A DNA stretch of 64,000 bases from the NCBI GenBank assembly GCA_036676475.1, contig JAKFCU010000032.1, positions 124,001-188,000 of the forward strand. The letters run 5' to 3'. Of this stretch, positions 33,242 through 42,246 are shown in pieces. Source of the stretch: LC029 sp036676475. Its GTDB lineage: Bacteria; Bacillota; Bacilli; Aneurinibacillales; RAOX-1. Below the pieces are notes generated by a model. That model searched no databases. It was given only the letters and a program-made list of their open reading frames with translations, and was not told where the DNA came from. The position numbers and the translations under genes were made by a program. Positions within the stretch are counted from its first letter, which is position 1, and every line of letters begins with the position of its first letter.

Positions 33242-33901
33242 TTACCAGATCTTTAAAATTCCAAAAAGGATTAAAATAATGCCGGGAATATATGCCAGGT
33301 TCTTCATCCAACCTATTTCAGAGTAAACGAAGCCTAATCGAAGGCCTAAACCAATAAATACTGTGCTTAAAATGGAGACAAAAAGTCCAGTCATCCAAGG
33401 TGAATATCCCATTAATGCAGCTCCAACCCCCGCTCCAAAAGCGTCTAAAGATAGCGCAATACCTAATAATGCCGCTTCTCCCCCTGTAATCGTTCCAGAG
33501 TTATCCATATCTGCTACAGTTGGAGTTTTAAGAATATGAATGACTAAACCAAGCATTTTGATTTCTAACTTAAAAACCTGCTTAGATTCTTGCTTTATGG
33601 GAACATTCTCTACATTATTCCTGTAAGTTTCTTTATTCTGATACAAATTAAAAATAGCCCAGCATCCGACTCCAATCAAGATCCATGCCCCAAATTGATC
33701 CGCTATATGCATGGAAAAAAAACGCGAAAGCCATTCTCCCATTTCCATGGCTGCGATGACCATTAAAGCTGAACAGCTCGTAATAATAAGAATTGAATTA
33801 ATAGGGATTCTTATTTTTCTTAAGCCATAACTAACACCAACACCAAATCCATCTAAACTAACCGCAAAAGCTAAAGCAAATAGAGACAGTAGATCAACCA
33901 T
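33242..33901 (-). CDS. ytaF: Sporulation membrane protein YtaF
   Basis: Integral membrane protein with six predicted helices in two repeats (SLDGFGVGVSYG and SLDAFGAGVGAAL), similar to MntP-type manganese exporters; 219 residues. YtaF is annotated as a sporulation protein of unknown biochemical role, and the acidic SLD motifs suggest ion transport. GGAGG precedes the ATG. Confidence 0.88.
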   Translation of the reverse strand: MVDLLSLFALAFAVSLDGFGVGVSYGLRKIRIPINSILIITSCSALMVIAAMEMGEWLSRFFSMHIADQFGAWILIGVGCWAIFNLYQNKETYRNNVENVPIKQESKQVFKLEIKMLGLVIHILKTPTVADMDNSGTITGGEAALLGIALSLDAFGAGVGAALMGYSPWMTGLFVSILSTVFIGLGLRLGFVYSEIGWMKNLAYIPGIILILFGILKIW

Positions 33902-33968
33902 TTGGGTTCCTCCAAATCATGAGCTTTATTACTCATGATATGGATTACCCAACTAGGCTGTTCCTCTT

Positions 33969-34805
33969 CTATTGCTTTGGAGGTTTTTGACAACGGGGAC
34001 AAAAATGCGTTCCCCTTCCCCCCACAACCGTCTTAGTCAGAGGATTTCCACAGCGAAAACATGGCTCCCCTTTTCTTCCATAAGCTTTCAATTGCTGTTG
34101 AAACATTCCCATTTCTCCTTGTCCATTCACATAGGATTTAATAGAGCTTCCACCTTGTTGTACGGCTTCCTCCAAGGTATCTCGAATAGCTTGATGAAGA
34201 AGGGAGACTTTCTTTGGTGAAATACGATGGGCTTTTGTTTCTGGATGAATTTTTGCTTGATAAAGGGCCTCATCTACATAAATATTCCCGAGCCCCACTA
34301 TGAATTCCTGATTAAGGAGTAATGGCTTAATCTTCGTTTGTTTCCCTTCTAGCAGCACTTTAAAATATTTCAGGGAAAAACTCGGATCCAACGGCTCGGG
34401 TCCTAATTTGCTTAAGGGAGGATGCATCTCCTCTTCCCCTTTTTGCCAAACCTCCATTGTTCCAAATTGTCTTACATCACGATAACGAAGCTCTGTTTCA
34501 TCCGTAAAATGAAAAATAACGTGGGTATGTTTCTCGATGGGATCATCACGACGGTATACCCCATATCTTCCCTCCATGCGCAGATGGGAAACAAGTACCA
34601 CCTCATCCATGATGATTTTCAAAAATTTTCCCCGTCTTCCTACGTCCTGAATAGTTTGTCCCTCCAGAAAAAGAGTGAATTCCATCCATTCAGCAGGACG
34701 CCGTATGATTCGCGGCAAAAAAATAGAGACTGTACGAATCGTTTTGCCGATAATGAGTCTCTGAAGCGTTCTTCGTACAGTCTCAACTTCAGGTAATTCA
34801 GGCAT
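33969..34805 (-). CDS. mutM: Formamidopyrimidine-DNA glycosylase (Fpg/MutM)
   Basis: Removes 8-oxoguanine and nicks the DNA; 278 residues. The catalytic N terminus PELPEVETVRR is intact, Lys is in GRRGKFLKI, the H2TH domain contains GLGNIYVDEALY, and the C-terminal zinc finger is CFRCGNP...CPRCQ. AGGAGG precedes the ATG. Follows polA across a family 2 element; ytaF follows. Confidence 0.97.
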   Translation of the reverse strand: MPELPEVETVRRTLQRLIIGKTIRTVSIFLPRIIRRPAEWMEFTLFLEGQTIQDVGRRGKFLKIIMDEVVLVSHLRMEGRYGVYRRDDPIEKHTHVIFHFTDETELRYRDVRQFGTMEVWQKGEEEMHPPLSKLGPEPLDPSFSLKYFKVLLEGKQTKIKPLLLNQEFIVGLGNIYVDEALYQAKIHPETKAHRISPKKVSLLHQAIRDTLEEAVQQGGSSIKSYVNGQGEMGMFQQQLKAYGRKGEPCFRCGNPLTKTVVGGRGTHFCPRCQKPPKQ

Positions 34806-34819
34806 AGAAAAGACCTCCT

Positions 34820-34932
34820 ACCTCTGAATGCTGGTTGCCCTAAGTCAAGTCCTCTTTCCTTCCTCTAAATGTTGGTGCCCTAAAGTCGAATCAACTTCCT
34901 TCACCAGCAATTGTTATACCCGATAAGGCCTA
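34820..34932 (-). repeat. Family 2 two-hairpin element (copy d, polA-mutM), partly duplicated
   Basis: Starts on the polA stop (TAGGCC). Hairpin 2 arms are GCTGGTG with CACCAAC, and a second right half follows (GACTTAGGGCAACCAGCATTC, 34825 region), so the 3' arm and flank are duplicated before the mutM ribosome site. Hairpin 1 is weaker than in other copies. Confidence 0.7.
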
Positions 34933-37557
34933 CTTGGCATCATACCATGTATTTCCCCAGCTTGCTTCCACTTTAAGCGGTACCCGTAATTTCATAGCAT
35001 GTTCCATGACATCTTCTACGAGTTCCCGCACTTCATCTAGTTCTTCTGCTGGAACCTCAAATACCAACTCATCGTGTACTTGCAATAGCATCCGACTTTT
35101 TAAATTTCTTTCCTTTAATGCCTTGCTCATATTGACCATGGCTAATTTGATAATATCGGCAGCCGTTCCTTGAATAGGAGTGTTCATGGCTGTCCGTTCA
35201 GCAAAACTGCGAATGTTGAAGTTGCTGTGATTGATTTCAGGTAAATATCTTCTTCGGTTCAATAATGTCGTTACATAACCATCCCGTCTTGCTTGCTGAA
35301 CAATATCTTCCATGTATTTCTTTACACCCTGAAATACCGCAAAGTACTTTTCTATGAAAACAGCGGCTTCTTTACGAGTGATATTAAGGTTTTGAGATAA
35401 CCCATAATCGCTAATCCCATATACGATTCCAAAATTGACCGCTTTGGCTTGCCTTCGCATATCCGATGTAACTTCATCAGCCGATACGCCAAATACATCC
35501 ATAGCGGTCTTGGTGTGAATGTCTGCTCCTTCTAAAAAAGCATCCTTTAAGTTTTCATCATTGGCAATGTGGGCCAATACTCTGAGTTCAATTTGCGAAT
35601 AATCCGCTGCAAGAAGAATCCAATCCTTCTCAGAAGGGGTAAAAGCTTGCCGTATTTTTCGACCTTCTTCGAGTCGAATAGGTATGTTCTGCAAATTAGG
35701 TTCTATACTGCTTAATCTACCTGTTGCTGCAGTAACTTGGTTATAAGACGTATGAATCTTTCCCGTCTGCAGATGGACTTCTTTTATCAGTCCTTCTATA
35801 TAAGTAGAATAGAGCTTTCCTAATTGACGAAAATGAAGAATTTCCGGAATAATCTCATGCATACCTTGCAGCTTTTCCAATACATCAGCACTCGTAGAAT
35901 AACCTGTTTTTGTCTTCTTTATGACCGGGAGCTTAAGTTGATCAAATAGAATCTCTCCTAATTGTTTTGGAGAATTAATATTAAACTCCACTCCGGCTAA
36001 ACCATGAATAACTTTTGTTAATCCCTGAAGCTGCTCATCGAGAGCTTTCCCCATCATTTTTAGCTGATTAATATCCACATGGATACCTGTAGCCTCCATT
36101 TCTGCCAAAACACCTGCCAACGGCATTTCCAAGTCATAAAAGAGAGACGACATTTCATGCTCTTCCAGCTTGTATTTAAGGGCTTCAAAGGATTTTCTTA
36201 CTGCGTATGCTTTTCGTGCCACATGCTCATGTATGTCTGACTCTACCTTGCTGCTTTTTTTTCCGTAAATCTCATTATCCGTAGCAAGATGGAAACCACA
36301 AGCTCTTTTAGCTACCTCGGCAATACTAAAATCGGTTTCCGAAGGATTAAATAGATAGGATGCGAGCATGATATCAAAGGCAATTCCCTCAAGTCCGATG
36401 GCATTCCATTTTAAAGCTACCAATGATTTTTTAGCATCATGAATAATTTTTTGATTATCTTCCGTTAACCATTGAATAAATGGCTTCCAATCTTTTGCAA
36501 CGGAATAAGGAATAAAAAAACTTATCCCTTTATTTTCTACACCGAAACCGAGAATCGGAGAGCGATGGTAATTACCCGCTTCTAGTTCAACGAATAAACA
36601 AGCCCCTAAACTGAGAAGGGGTTCAAACTCGTCTTTATTCCCATCTGTGACAACCCGAAATTCAAACTCCTCTGCAACCGTTTTTATTTCCTGCCTGAGA
36701 TCCATGCGATCAATTAATGATCTAAATTCAAACTTCTTAAAGGCTTCCAATACCCTTTTAACATCATATCCTTCGAATCGAACAGTCCCAAAATCAATCT
36801 CTATGGGAGCAGTTCGCAAAATCGTCGCTAATTCCTTACTCTTCAGGGCGTCCTGTTTATGCTCTTGAATTTTTTCCTTTAACTTCTTCCCAGACACTTG
36901 ATCCGCTTGCTCAAGAACGCTTTCAACGGACCCAAACTCATGTAGTAATTTAAGGGCGGTCTTTTCTCCCACGCCTGGAATTCCCGGGATGTTATCAGAG
37001 GTATCCCCCATCAGTCCCTTTAGATCAATAATTTGATTTGGGGTTAAGCCATACTTCTCTTGAATCGAATCAGGCGTATACCATTCTATTTCACTGATTC
37101 CTTTTCTCGTTAAGGCAACATGGACATATTCAGACACGAGCTGAAGCATATCTTTATCACCTGACACAATCACCGTGGGAATCTTTTGTTCATCCGCTTC
37201 TTTTGTCAGGGTCCCGATAATATCGTCCGCTTCATAGCCCTCCAGCTCATAATGCTTGATACTAAAGGCATCTAGCAGTTCTCTCATATAAGGAAACTGC
37301 TCAGAAAGCTCTCCTGGAGTTTTTTGTCTGCCACCTTTGTATTCTTGATATTCTTGATGGCGAAACACTATTTTCCCCGCATCAAATGCCACCATAAGAT
37401 GACTTGGATTTTGTTCTTCCAACACCTTTAATAACATAGTAGTAAAACCATAGACCGCATTGGTATGTAGACCGTTTGCATTGCTTAATAAGGGTAGAGC
37501 GTAGAATGCACGGCTAGCAATACTATTTCCATCAATAACCACTAATTTCTTGTCCAT
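34930..37557 (-). CDS. polA: DNA polymerase I
   Basis: Gap filling and Okazaki processing; 875 residues. 5'-3' exonuclease domain at 1-290 (VIDGNSIASRAFYAL, DEADD-type YEADDIIGTL), an exonuclease-like domain at 300-480 without the acidic proofreading residues (LFVELEAGNYH), and the polymerase domain with motif A ADYSQIELRVLAHI, motif B RRQAKAVNFGIVYG, motif C VHDELVFE. ATG 37555-37557 has GGGGGTG upstream; a TTG six codons earlier overlaps that site. The loss of proofreading residues is normal for Bacillus Pol I. Confidence 0.97.
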   Translation of the reverse strand: MDKKLVVIDGNSIASRAFYALPLLSNANGLHTNAVYGFTTMLLKVLEEQNPSHLMVAFDAGKIVFRHQEYQEYKGGRQKTPGELSEQFPYMRELLDAFSIKHYELEGYEADDIIGTLTKEADEQKIPTVIVSGDKDMLQLVSEYVHVALTRKGISEIEWYTPDSIQEKYGLTPNQIIDLKGLMGDTSDNIPGIPGVGEKTALKLLHEFGSVESVLEQADQVSGKKLKEKIQEHKQDALKSKELATILRTAPIEIDFGTVRFEGYDVKRVLEAFKKFEFRSLIDRMDLRQEIKTVAEEFEFRVVTDGNKDEFEPLLSLGACLFVELEAGNYHRSPILGFGVENKGISFFIPYSVAKDWKPFIQWLTEDNQKIIHDAKKSLVALKWNAIGLEGIAFDIMLASYLFNPSETDFSIAEVAKRACGFHLATDNEIYGKKSSKVESDIHEHVARKAYAVRKSFEALKYKLEEHEMSSLFYDLEMPLAGVLAEMEATGIHVDINQLKMMGKALDEQLQGLTKVIHGLAGVEFNINSPKQLGEILFDQLKLPVIKKTKTGYSTSADVLEKLQGMHEIIPEILHFRQLGKLYSTYIEGLIKEVHLQTGKIHTSYNQVTAATGRLSSIEPNLQNIPIRLEEGRKIRQAFTPSEKDWILLAADYSQIELRVLAHIANDENLKDAFLEGADIHTKTAMDVFGVSADEVTSDMRRQAKAVNFGIVYGISDYGLSQNLNITRKEAAVFIEKYFAVFQGVKKYMEDIVQQARRDGYVTTLLNRRRYLPEINHSNFNIRSFAERTAMNTPIQGTAADIIKLAMVNMSKALKERNLKSRMLLQVHDELVFEVPAEELDEVRELVEDVMEHAMKLRVPLKVEASWGNTWYDAK

Positions 37558-37668
37558 ATGCGGCACCCCCTGCAATTCTTCATTCCTTCATCTTATCACA
37601 GGATGGCCTAAGCTAGCAAAAACATGCATTCAAACCTTTGTTTACTTTGTGCTTTATCCAGAAATCAA

Positions 37669-37722
37669 TAAGAAAGCTACTAGCGTAGCCCTATGCGTAT
37701 AATACTTGACCGATAAGTATAA
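37669..37722 (+). repeat. Intergenic repeat family 1, near-consensus copy upstream of the SPFH gene
   Basis: Core TAAGAAAGCTACTAGCGTAG followed by CC.TATGCGTATAATACTT and CCGATAAGTATAA. Includes the small hairpin GCTAC-tagc-GTAGC. Confidence 0.8.
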
Positions 37723-37796
37723 AAAAATGAAACCTAAAATGATCTCACCCCGTATATACAGGTGTAAAGAAAAAGAAAGGGGGATTTATCCATATT

Positions 37797-38624
37797 ATGG
37801 GAGATCAAACAGTAGTGAATTATCCAAATCCCAAGGGGCTATCCAAAGGGATCACAGGAATTATCATCATAATTTTAGTTGTTTTTCTAGTCTCTCAATC
37901 CTTCGTTATTGTTAATGCAGGACACCGTGGAATTCTACTCCAATTAGGGGCTGTACAGCCAAAGGTTTTTGAAGAAGGGCTTCATTTTAAGATTCCTTTT
38001 GTTCAGTCTGTTGTGCCGATTGAGGTTCGTGTTCAAAAAACAGAGTCAAGTCAAGTATCCGCAAGCCGTGACTTACAAACTGTATCCACCACAGTAGCGG
38101 TGAACTTTCACCTTGATGGAAATACCGTTAATTCTCTTTACAAAACTGTCGGTCTTGAATTTCAAGCCCGTATTGTAGATCCTGCCATTGGTGAAGCATT
38201 GAAAGCTGTTACCGCTCAATATACGGCAGAAGAGCTTATTTCTAAACGTTCGGAAGTAAGTGCAACTGTCAAAGAAGTCCTTTCCCAAAAACTAGGCATT
38301 TATAATATGATTCTTGACGAGATCAACATCACCGAATTCAAGTTTTCTGAGGAGTTTGATCGTGCTATTGAACAAAAGCAAATTGCCGAACAGCAAGCGC
38401 TAAAATCTAAACTAGATCTTGAACGTATCAAAATCGAGAAAGAACAGGAAATCACTCGTGCCCAAGCCCAAGCCGAAGCACTACGCCTTCAAAAGCAAGA
38501 AGTTACACCTGAACTTATTAAGTTAAGAGAAATTGAAGCGCAATTAGAGGCTATTAAAAAGTGGGATGGTAAGCTACCAAACGTTACAGGCGGTGCTACA
38601 CCATTTGTAAACGTAGGACAATAA
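37797..38624 (+). CDS. SPFH/prohibitin family membrane protein
   Basis: 275 residues: a TM helix near 19-40, an SPFH domain at about 42-200 (VNAGHRGILLQLGAVQPKVFEEG), and a coiled coil with an Ala/Gln/Glu-rich stretch (about 195-250). Such proteins form membrane-associated rings or scaffolds; the bacterial role is unclear. GGGGG precedes the ATG at a rather long 13 bases. The gene is flanked on both sides by family 1 repeats in the same orientation, which is unusual in the window. Confidence 0.9.
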   Translation: MGDQTVVNYPNPKGLSKGITGIIIIILVVFLVSQSFVIVNAGHRGILLQLGAVQPKVFEEGLHFKIPFVQSVVPIEVRVQKTESSQVSASRDLQTVSTTVAVNFHLDGNTVNSLYKTVGLEFQARIVDPAIGEALKAVTAQYTAEELISKRSEVSATVKEVLSQKLGIYNMILDEINITEFKFSEEFDRAIEQKQIAEQQALKSKLDLERIKIEKEQEITRAQAQAEALRLQKQEVTPELIKLREIEAQLEAIKKWDGKLPNVTGGATPFVNVGQ

Positions 38625-38678
38625 TAAGAAAGCTACTGGACCTGGACCATACGCGTATAATACTCTCCAATAAGTATA
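38625..38678 (+). repeat. Intergenic repeat family 1, copy abutting the SPFH stop codon
   Basis: The TAA stop of the SPFH gene (38622-38624) is followed immediately by a second TAA that opens the repeat (TAAGAAAGCTACTGG...GCGTATAATACTCTCC..TAAGTATAA). Confidence 0.75.
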
Positions 38679-38833
38679 AAAAAGACAAGGGAGGATTGTT
38701 TTCTTCCTTGTCTTTTTATTTTGATTAATGGATTTCATCAACTAATGAAGTTACAATATTCTACAGCCAACCTAAAAATCCAAATCATTTCCCAGGAAAA
38801 TGTCGAAATAGGAAAGGAAGATACCTGCTCCTT

Positions 38834-38971
38834 ATGAGTAACAATCATGAAAATAACATAAAGGATTTTATTAAAAACTTAAGCACTACAAAGAAATTAT
38901 TTTATATTCTTTTATTAATTTACATTGTCGGTCGATTAGGCTATTTTGCCTATCAATGGTTTGTTGGCTAA
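38834..38971 (+). CDS. Small single-span membrane protein, unknown
   Basis: 45 codons starting MSNNHENNIKDFIKNLSTTK with a hydrophobic helix (about 23-40) ending in GYFAYQWFVG. AAAGGAAG lies 13 bases upstream, longer than ideal, and a TGTCGAA (0A-type) box is at about 38802. A terminator follows 5 bases after the stop. No family recognised; likely but not certain to be translated. Confidence 0.5.
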   Translation: MSNNHENNIKDFIKNLSTTKKLFYILLLIYIVGRLGYFAYQWFVG

Positions 38972-38975
38972 GTAT

Positions 38976-39018
38976 AAATTTATAAAAGGGACTGTTTTGC
39001 AGTCCCTTTTATAAATTT
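38976..39018. terminator. Perfect bidirectional terminator at the phoU stop
   Basis: A 19-bp perfect stem, AAATTTATAAAAGGGACTG, around a five-base loop. It overlaps the last codons of phoU and ends the small plus-strand gene too. Confidence 0.93.
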
Positions 39019-39665
39019 AATGCCCTAATTTCTCCCGTCTTCATGTACACAATCCACTCGCAAATATTGGTTACATGATCAGCCACCCGTTCCAGAAATT
39101 GAGCGACAAGCAGCAAATGACTTCCCTGGTGAATATTCATGGTATCGTGTTTCATGACAGCTAATAAATCATCAAAAATAATGGTATAAAAGCGATCCAC
39201 CTCATCATCACGCTGAGCAATTCTTATCGCTTCCTCTTCATCTCCAGAAATATAAGCGTTTAGGGCATCACGAACCATTTCTTTTACTATTCTCGCCATT
39301 TCCGGAATATCAATCAATGGCTTAACATATTTTTCACCTTTTAACCGGATGGTGGTTTTAGAGATGCTTGTAGCGTAATCTCCCATTCTTTCCAGATCAC
39401 CAGAAATCTTCAGCATCGTGGCAATTTTCCTTAAATCTGAACCAACCGGCTGCTGTAGAGCTATAATGCGAAAACAACCCATTTCAATTTCCAATTCTAA
39501 AGAATTGATTAACTCATCCTTTTCAGTAACACGTTTAGCTAATTGATCATCTTTCTCAACGAGTGATTTAACAGAATGATATATGTTTTCTTCCACCAAA
39601 GTTGCCATAGTTACAAGAGTTTTGTGAAGATGCTCTAATTCACTATCGAAGGATCTTCTTTTCAC
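39009..39665 (-). CDS. phoU: Phosphate transport regulator PhoU
   Basis: Negative modulator of PstSCAB and of Pho signalling; 218 residues with two three-helix PhoU repeats and the metal-binding motifs of the family (LERMGDYATSI and LERVADHVTNI). It is next to phoR rather than pstB, but has its own Pho-type promoter. The last codons lie in the terminator stem. Confidence 0.94.
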   Translation of the reverse strand: MKRRSFDSELEHLHKTLVTMATLVEENIYHSVKSLVEKDDQLAKRVTEKDELINSLELEIEMGCFRIIALQQPVGSDLRKIATMLKISGDLERMGDYATSISKTTIRLKGEKYVKPLIDIPEMARIVKEMVRDALNAYISGDEEEAIRIAQRDDEVDRFYTIIFDDLLAVMKHDTMNIHQGSHLLLVAQFLERVADHVTNICEWIVYMKTGEIRALNL

Positions 39666-39706
39666 TGAACAATCGTCCTCTCTTCTCTTTTATTCGTGCA
39701 CAGTCA

Positions 39707-39760
39707 ATCATAACCTACTTCTGTTAAAATTAGATGAAAAAAATATTTTGTTTCTGTTAA
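39707..39760 (-). promoter_or_regulatory. Pho-type promoter of phoU
   Basis: TTAACA (39755-39760), AAAATA (39744-39749), TTCATC (39733-39738), TTAACA (39722-39727) at 11-bp steps, 9 bp, then -10 TATGAT (39707-39712). The first box overlaps the phoR stop codon. Same geometry as pstS, pstC and the chemoreceptor. Confidence 0.82.
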
Positions 39761-41532
39761 GACTGAACTTTGGGGAGACATAGTTTAAATATACTTCCTT
39801 TTCCATCTTGACTATCTACGGTAATTCTGCCATGATGGGATTCCACTAAGTGTTTAACGATCGCCAATCCTAAACCTGTCCCACCAGAATTTCTCGATCG
39901 TCCTTTATCCACTCGATAAAACCGCTCAAAAATCCGCTCAAGATCAGCTTCTGGGATTCCGATACCATTATCCTTCACCAAAAGTTCAATATTTTCTCCT
40001 AAATCATGTAATTGCACTTCAATTTTCCCATTCTCAGGGGTGTAGGAAATGGCATTATCCACAAGATTAATTAATATTTGCTGAAGACGATCACGATCAG
40101 CTTCTACATATATGGATCCTAAATCCGGTATTAGAAAAAGAAGCTTTTTTTTCGCCAGTTTATCCTGCAAGTTATGGGCTATCTCGCGAATCAGCCCCAT
40201 CACATCAACATGACCTATTTGCAGGGGCAATCTCTTTTGTTCAATTTTCGAAAGAACCAAGAGATCATTAATTAGACGATGCAATCGTTCACTTTCATTA
40301 TAAATGATTCCCAGGAATTTTTTTGAAATATTACGGTCATCCATCGCTCCATCAAGCAAGGTTTCAGCAAATCCTTTTATAGAAGTTATGGGAGTCTTAA
40401 GCTCATGAGAAACATTGGCTACAAATTCGCTTCTTAACTTTTCCAGTCGGCGAATCGCCGTAATGTCATGCAAAACCGTAACCACTCCTTTTACTTCACC
40501 GTGATCGGTTGTATAAGGAGCAAGGTTCGCATCCACGATTTTTTCCTCGGGATAATAAATGTGTATTTCATCCTGAATCTTTTCCCCCGTTTTAAAGCAA
40601 CGATCAATTAGCTGACTTAATCCAAAGTTTAATCCAGCTTCAATATGAAGTTTACCAATTAATGTGCTTCCAGAGTATCCTAAGAATTCTTCAATTGCAG
40701 AGTTTACCAAGAGAATTCGTCTAGACTCTCCGATCAGGATCACTCCACTTACCATATTATTTAATACCCCAAATAACTTTTCTTCATTTTGCTTGATTTC
40801 TTTCATTTGCGATTCTAAGCTAGAGGCCATAAAATTAAGAGCTTGGGCAAGCTGACCGATTTCACCAACCGTATTAATCTTGACTCTGCTTTCAAACTTT
40901 TTCTGGGTAATTTTTCTGGCCACAGCTGTGATCTCAGCTATGGGCTGGGTAATATGACGTGATACCAATAGACTTACGATGATGGTGAGCAGCAAAGCTG
41001 CCACTATGCCAAAAGTTAAGCTAACCCAGAGATGATATACATAATCATTAATCTTTTTCAGCGATAAGGAAAGTCGAACGGCTCCTCTTGGCTTATCCGA
41101 GCCATCTTTTATAACATGAGCAACATAGATCATTTCCGTATCAAGCGTATTACTAAAACGAACAGCTTGTCCATCTCCACCATGCAACGCTTCTATAACT
41201 TCCGGCCGATTACCGTGATTATCCATTTGTTTTGGATTTGCTTCCGTATCCGCAAGGACTTGCCCATCGAGACCTATAATCGTAATTCTTGTATCATCAA
41301 CGGTTGCAATACGCTGAATGAGTTGTTGTATTCTGTTCTCTTTGTCCGTATGAAGATCTTCATTCGTCTCTACAAAAATGGCAATCACAGAAGCCTCTTT
41401 GGATAATCGACTAGAAAGGATATCCAGGTAAACCTTCTCTACTAATCCACCTGAATATACTCCGACAAACAGTAAAATAAGAGCCATAATCGAAATAATA
41501 ATGGTATTTAATCTGTAATTGAAAGACTGCAT
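39757..41532 (-). CDS. phoR: Phosphate-starvation sensor histidine kinase PhoR
   Basis: Membrane kinase of 591 residues. TM1 about 9-31, extracytoplasmic PAS-like domain (about 32-165), TM2 about 168-190, HAMP, cytoplasmic PAS (about 250-350), HisKA with the phospho-His in ANVSHELKTPITSIKGF, and HATPase with N box VDNAISYTP, G1 NGIGIPEADL and G2 GTGLGLAIV. Partner PhoP is 5 bases upstream in the same operon. Confidence 0.95.
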   Translation of the reverse strand: MQSFNYRLNTIIISIMALILLFVGVYSGGLVEKVYLDILSSRLSKEASVIAIFVETNEDLHTDKENRIQQLIQRIATVDDTRITIIGLDGQVLADTEANPKQMDNHGNRPEVIEALHGGDGQAVRFSNTLDTEMIYVAHVIKDGSDKPRGAVRLSLSLKKINDYVYHLWVSLTFGIVAALLLTIIVSLLVSRHITQPIAEITAVARKITQKKFESRVKINTVGEIGQLAQALNFMASSLESQMKEIKQNEEKLFGVLNNMVSGVILIGESRRILLVNSAIEEFLGYSGSTLIGKLHIEAGLNFGLSQLIDRCFKTGEKIQDEIHIYYPEEKIVDANLAPYTTDHGEVKGVVTVLHDITAIRRLEKLRSEFVANVSHELKTPITSIKGFAETLLDGAMDDRNISKKFLGIIYNESERLHRLINDLLVLSKIEQKRLPLQIGHVDVMGLIREIAHNLQDKLAKKKLLFLIPDLGSIYVEADRDRLQQILINLVDNAISYTPENGKIEVQLHDLGENIELLVKDNGIGIPEADLERIFERFYRVDKGRSRNSGGTGLGLAIVKHLVESHHGRITVDSQDGKGSIFKLCLPKVQS

Positions 41533-41537
41533 GATTG

Positions 41538-42236
41538 TTATGCCTCAAATTTATAACCTAAGCCTCTAACGGTCTTAATATACTTAGGTTGTTTAGTGTC
41601 CTCTTCTATTTTTTCCCTTAAATGGGAAATGTGGACATCTACAATTCGTGAATCTCCTACATAATCATAATTCCAAACCGCATTTAACAGCTGATCGCGT
41701 GTCATGACCCGTCCCCGATTTTTAGCTATATACAACAGTAACTCAAACTCCTTTGGAGTAAGCTCCAACTTCTTTTCCTTAAATACTGCCTCGTATTTAT
41801 CGGGGGAAATTTGCAGGGGGCCACATTCTATTATTTGTTCTTCAACTTCCTCAGCTCTATGGGCAACCGTTTGTTTCGTTCTTCTTAGAATGGCTCGAAC
41901 TCTTGCCACTACCTCTCTCGGACTAAAAGGCTTGGTAAGATAATCATCGGCTCCTAATTCCAATCCAAGTATCTTATCTAATTCTTCATCTTTTGCTGTA
42001 AGCATTAAAATGGGTGTTTGATTCTTTTCCATTCTCAGTGTTTTGCATATTTCCATTCCATCCATTCCCGGCAGCATCAGATCTAATAATATAAGGTCAG
42101 GAAGTTCCTTCTTCGCTAGTTCAAAGCCTTCTGTTCCATCTAAAGCTATAGTCACAGAGTATCCAGCCTTCTCTAAATTAAACTTAAGTAAAGTGGAAAT
42201 CGATAACTCATCTTCAATCACTAAGATTTTTTCCAT
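41538..42236 (-). CDS. phoP: Response regulator PhoP
   Basis: OmpR-type regulator of the phosphate regulon; 232 residues. Receiver with acidic pair and phospho-Asp in LILLDLMLPGMDG (about residue 53), Lys in YLTKPFSPREVVARV; winged-helix DNA-binding domain at 135-230. The frame is open for 17 codons upstream, but ATG 42234-42236 with GGGG gives the family N terminus. Probable binder of the 11-bp repeats seen at pstS, pstC, phoU and the chemoreceptor. Confidence 0.95.
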   Translation of the reverse strand: MEKILVIEDELSISTLLKFNLEKAGYSVTIALDGTEGFELAKKELPDLILLDLMLPGMDGMEICKTLRMEKNQTPILMLTAKDEELDKILGLELGADDYLTKPFSPREVVARVRAILRRTKQTVAHRAEEVEEQIIECGPLQISPDKYEAVFKEKKLELTPKEFELLLYIAKNRGRVMTRDQLLNAVWNYDYVGDSRIVDVHISHLREKIEEDTKQPKYIKTVRGLGYKFEA

Positions 42237-42246
42237 GATAAGGCCC

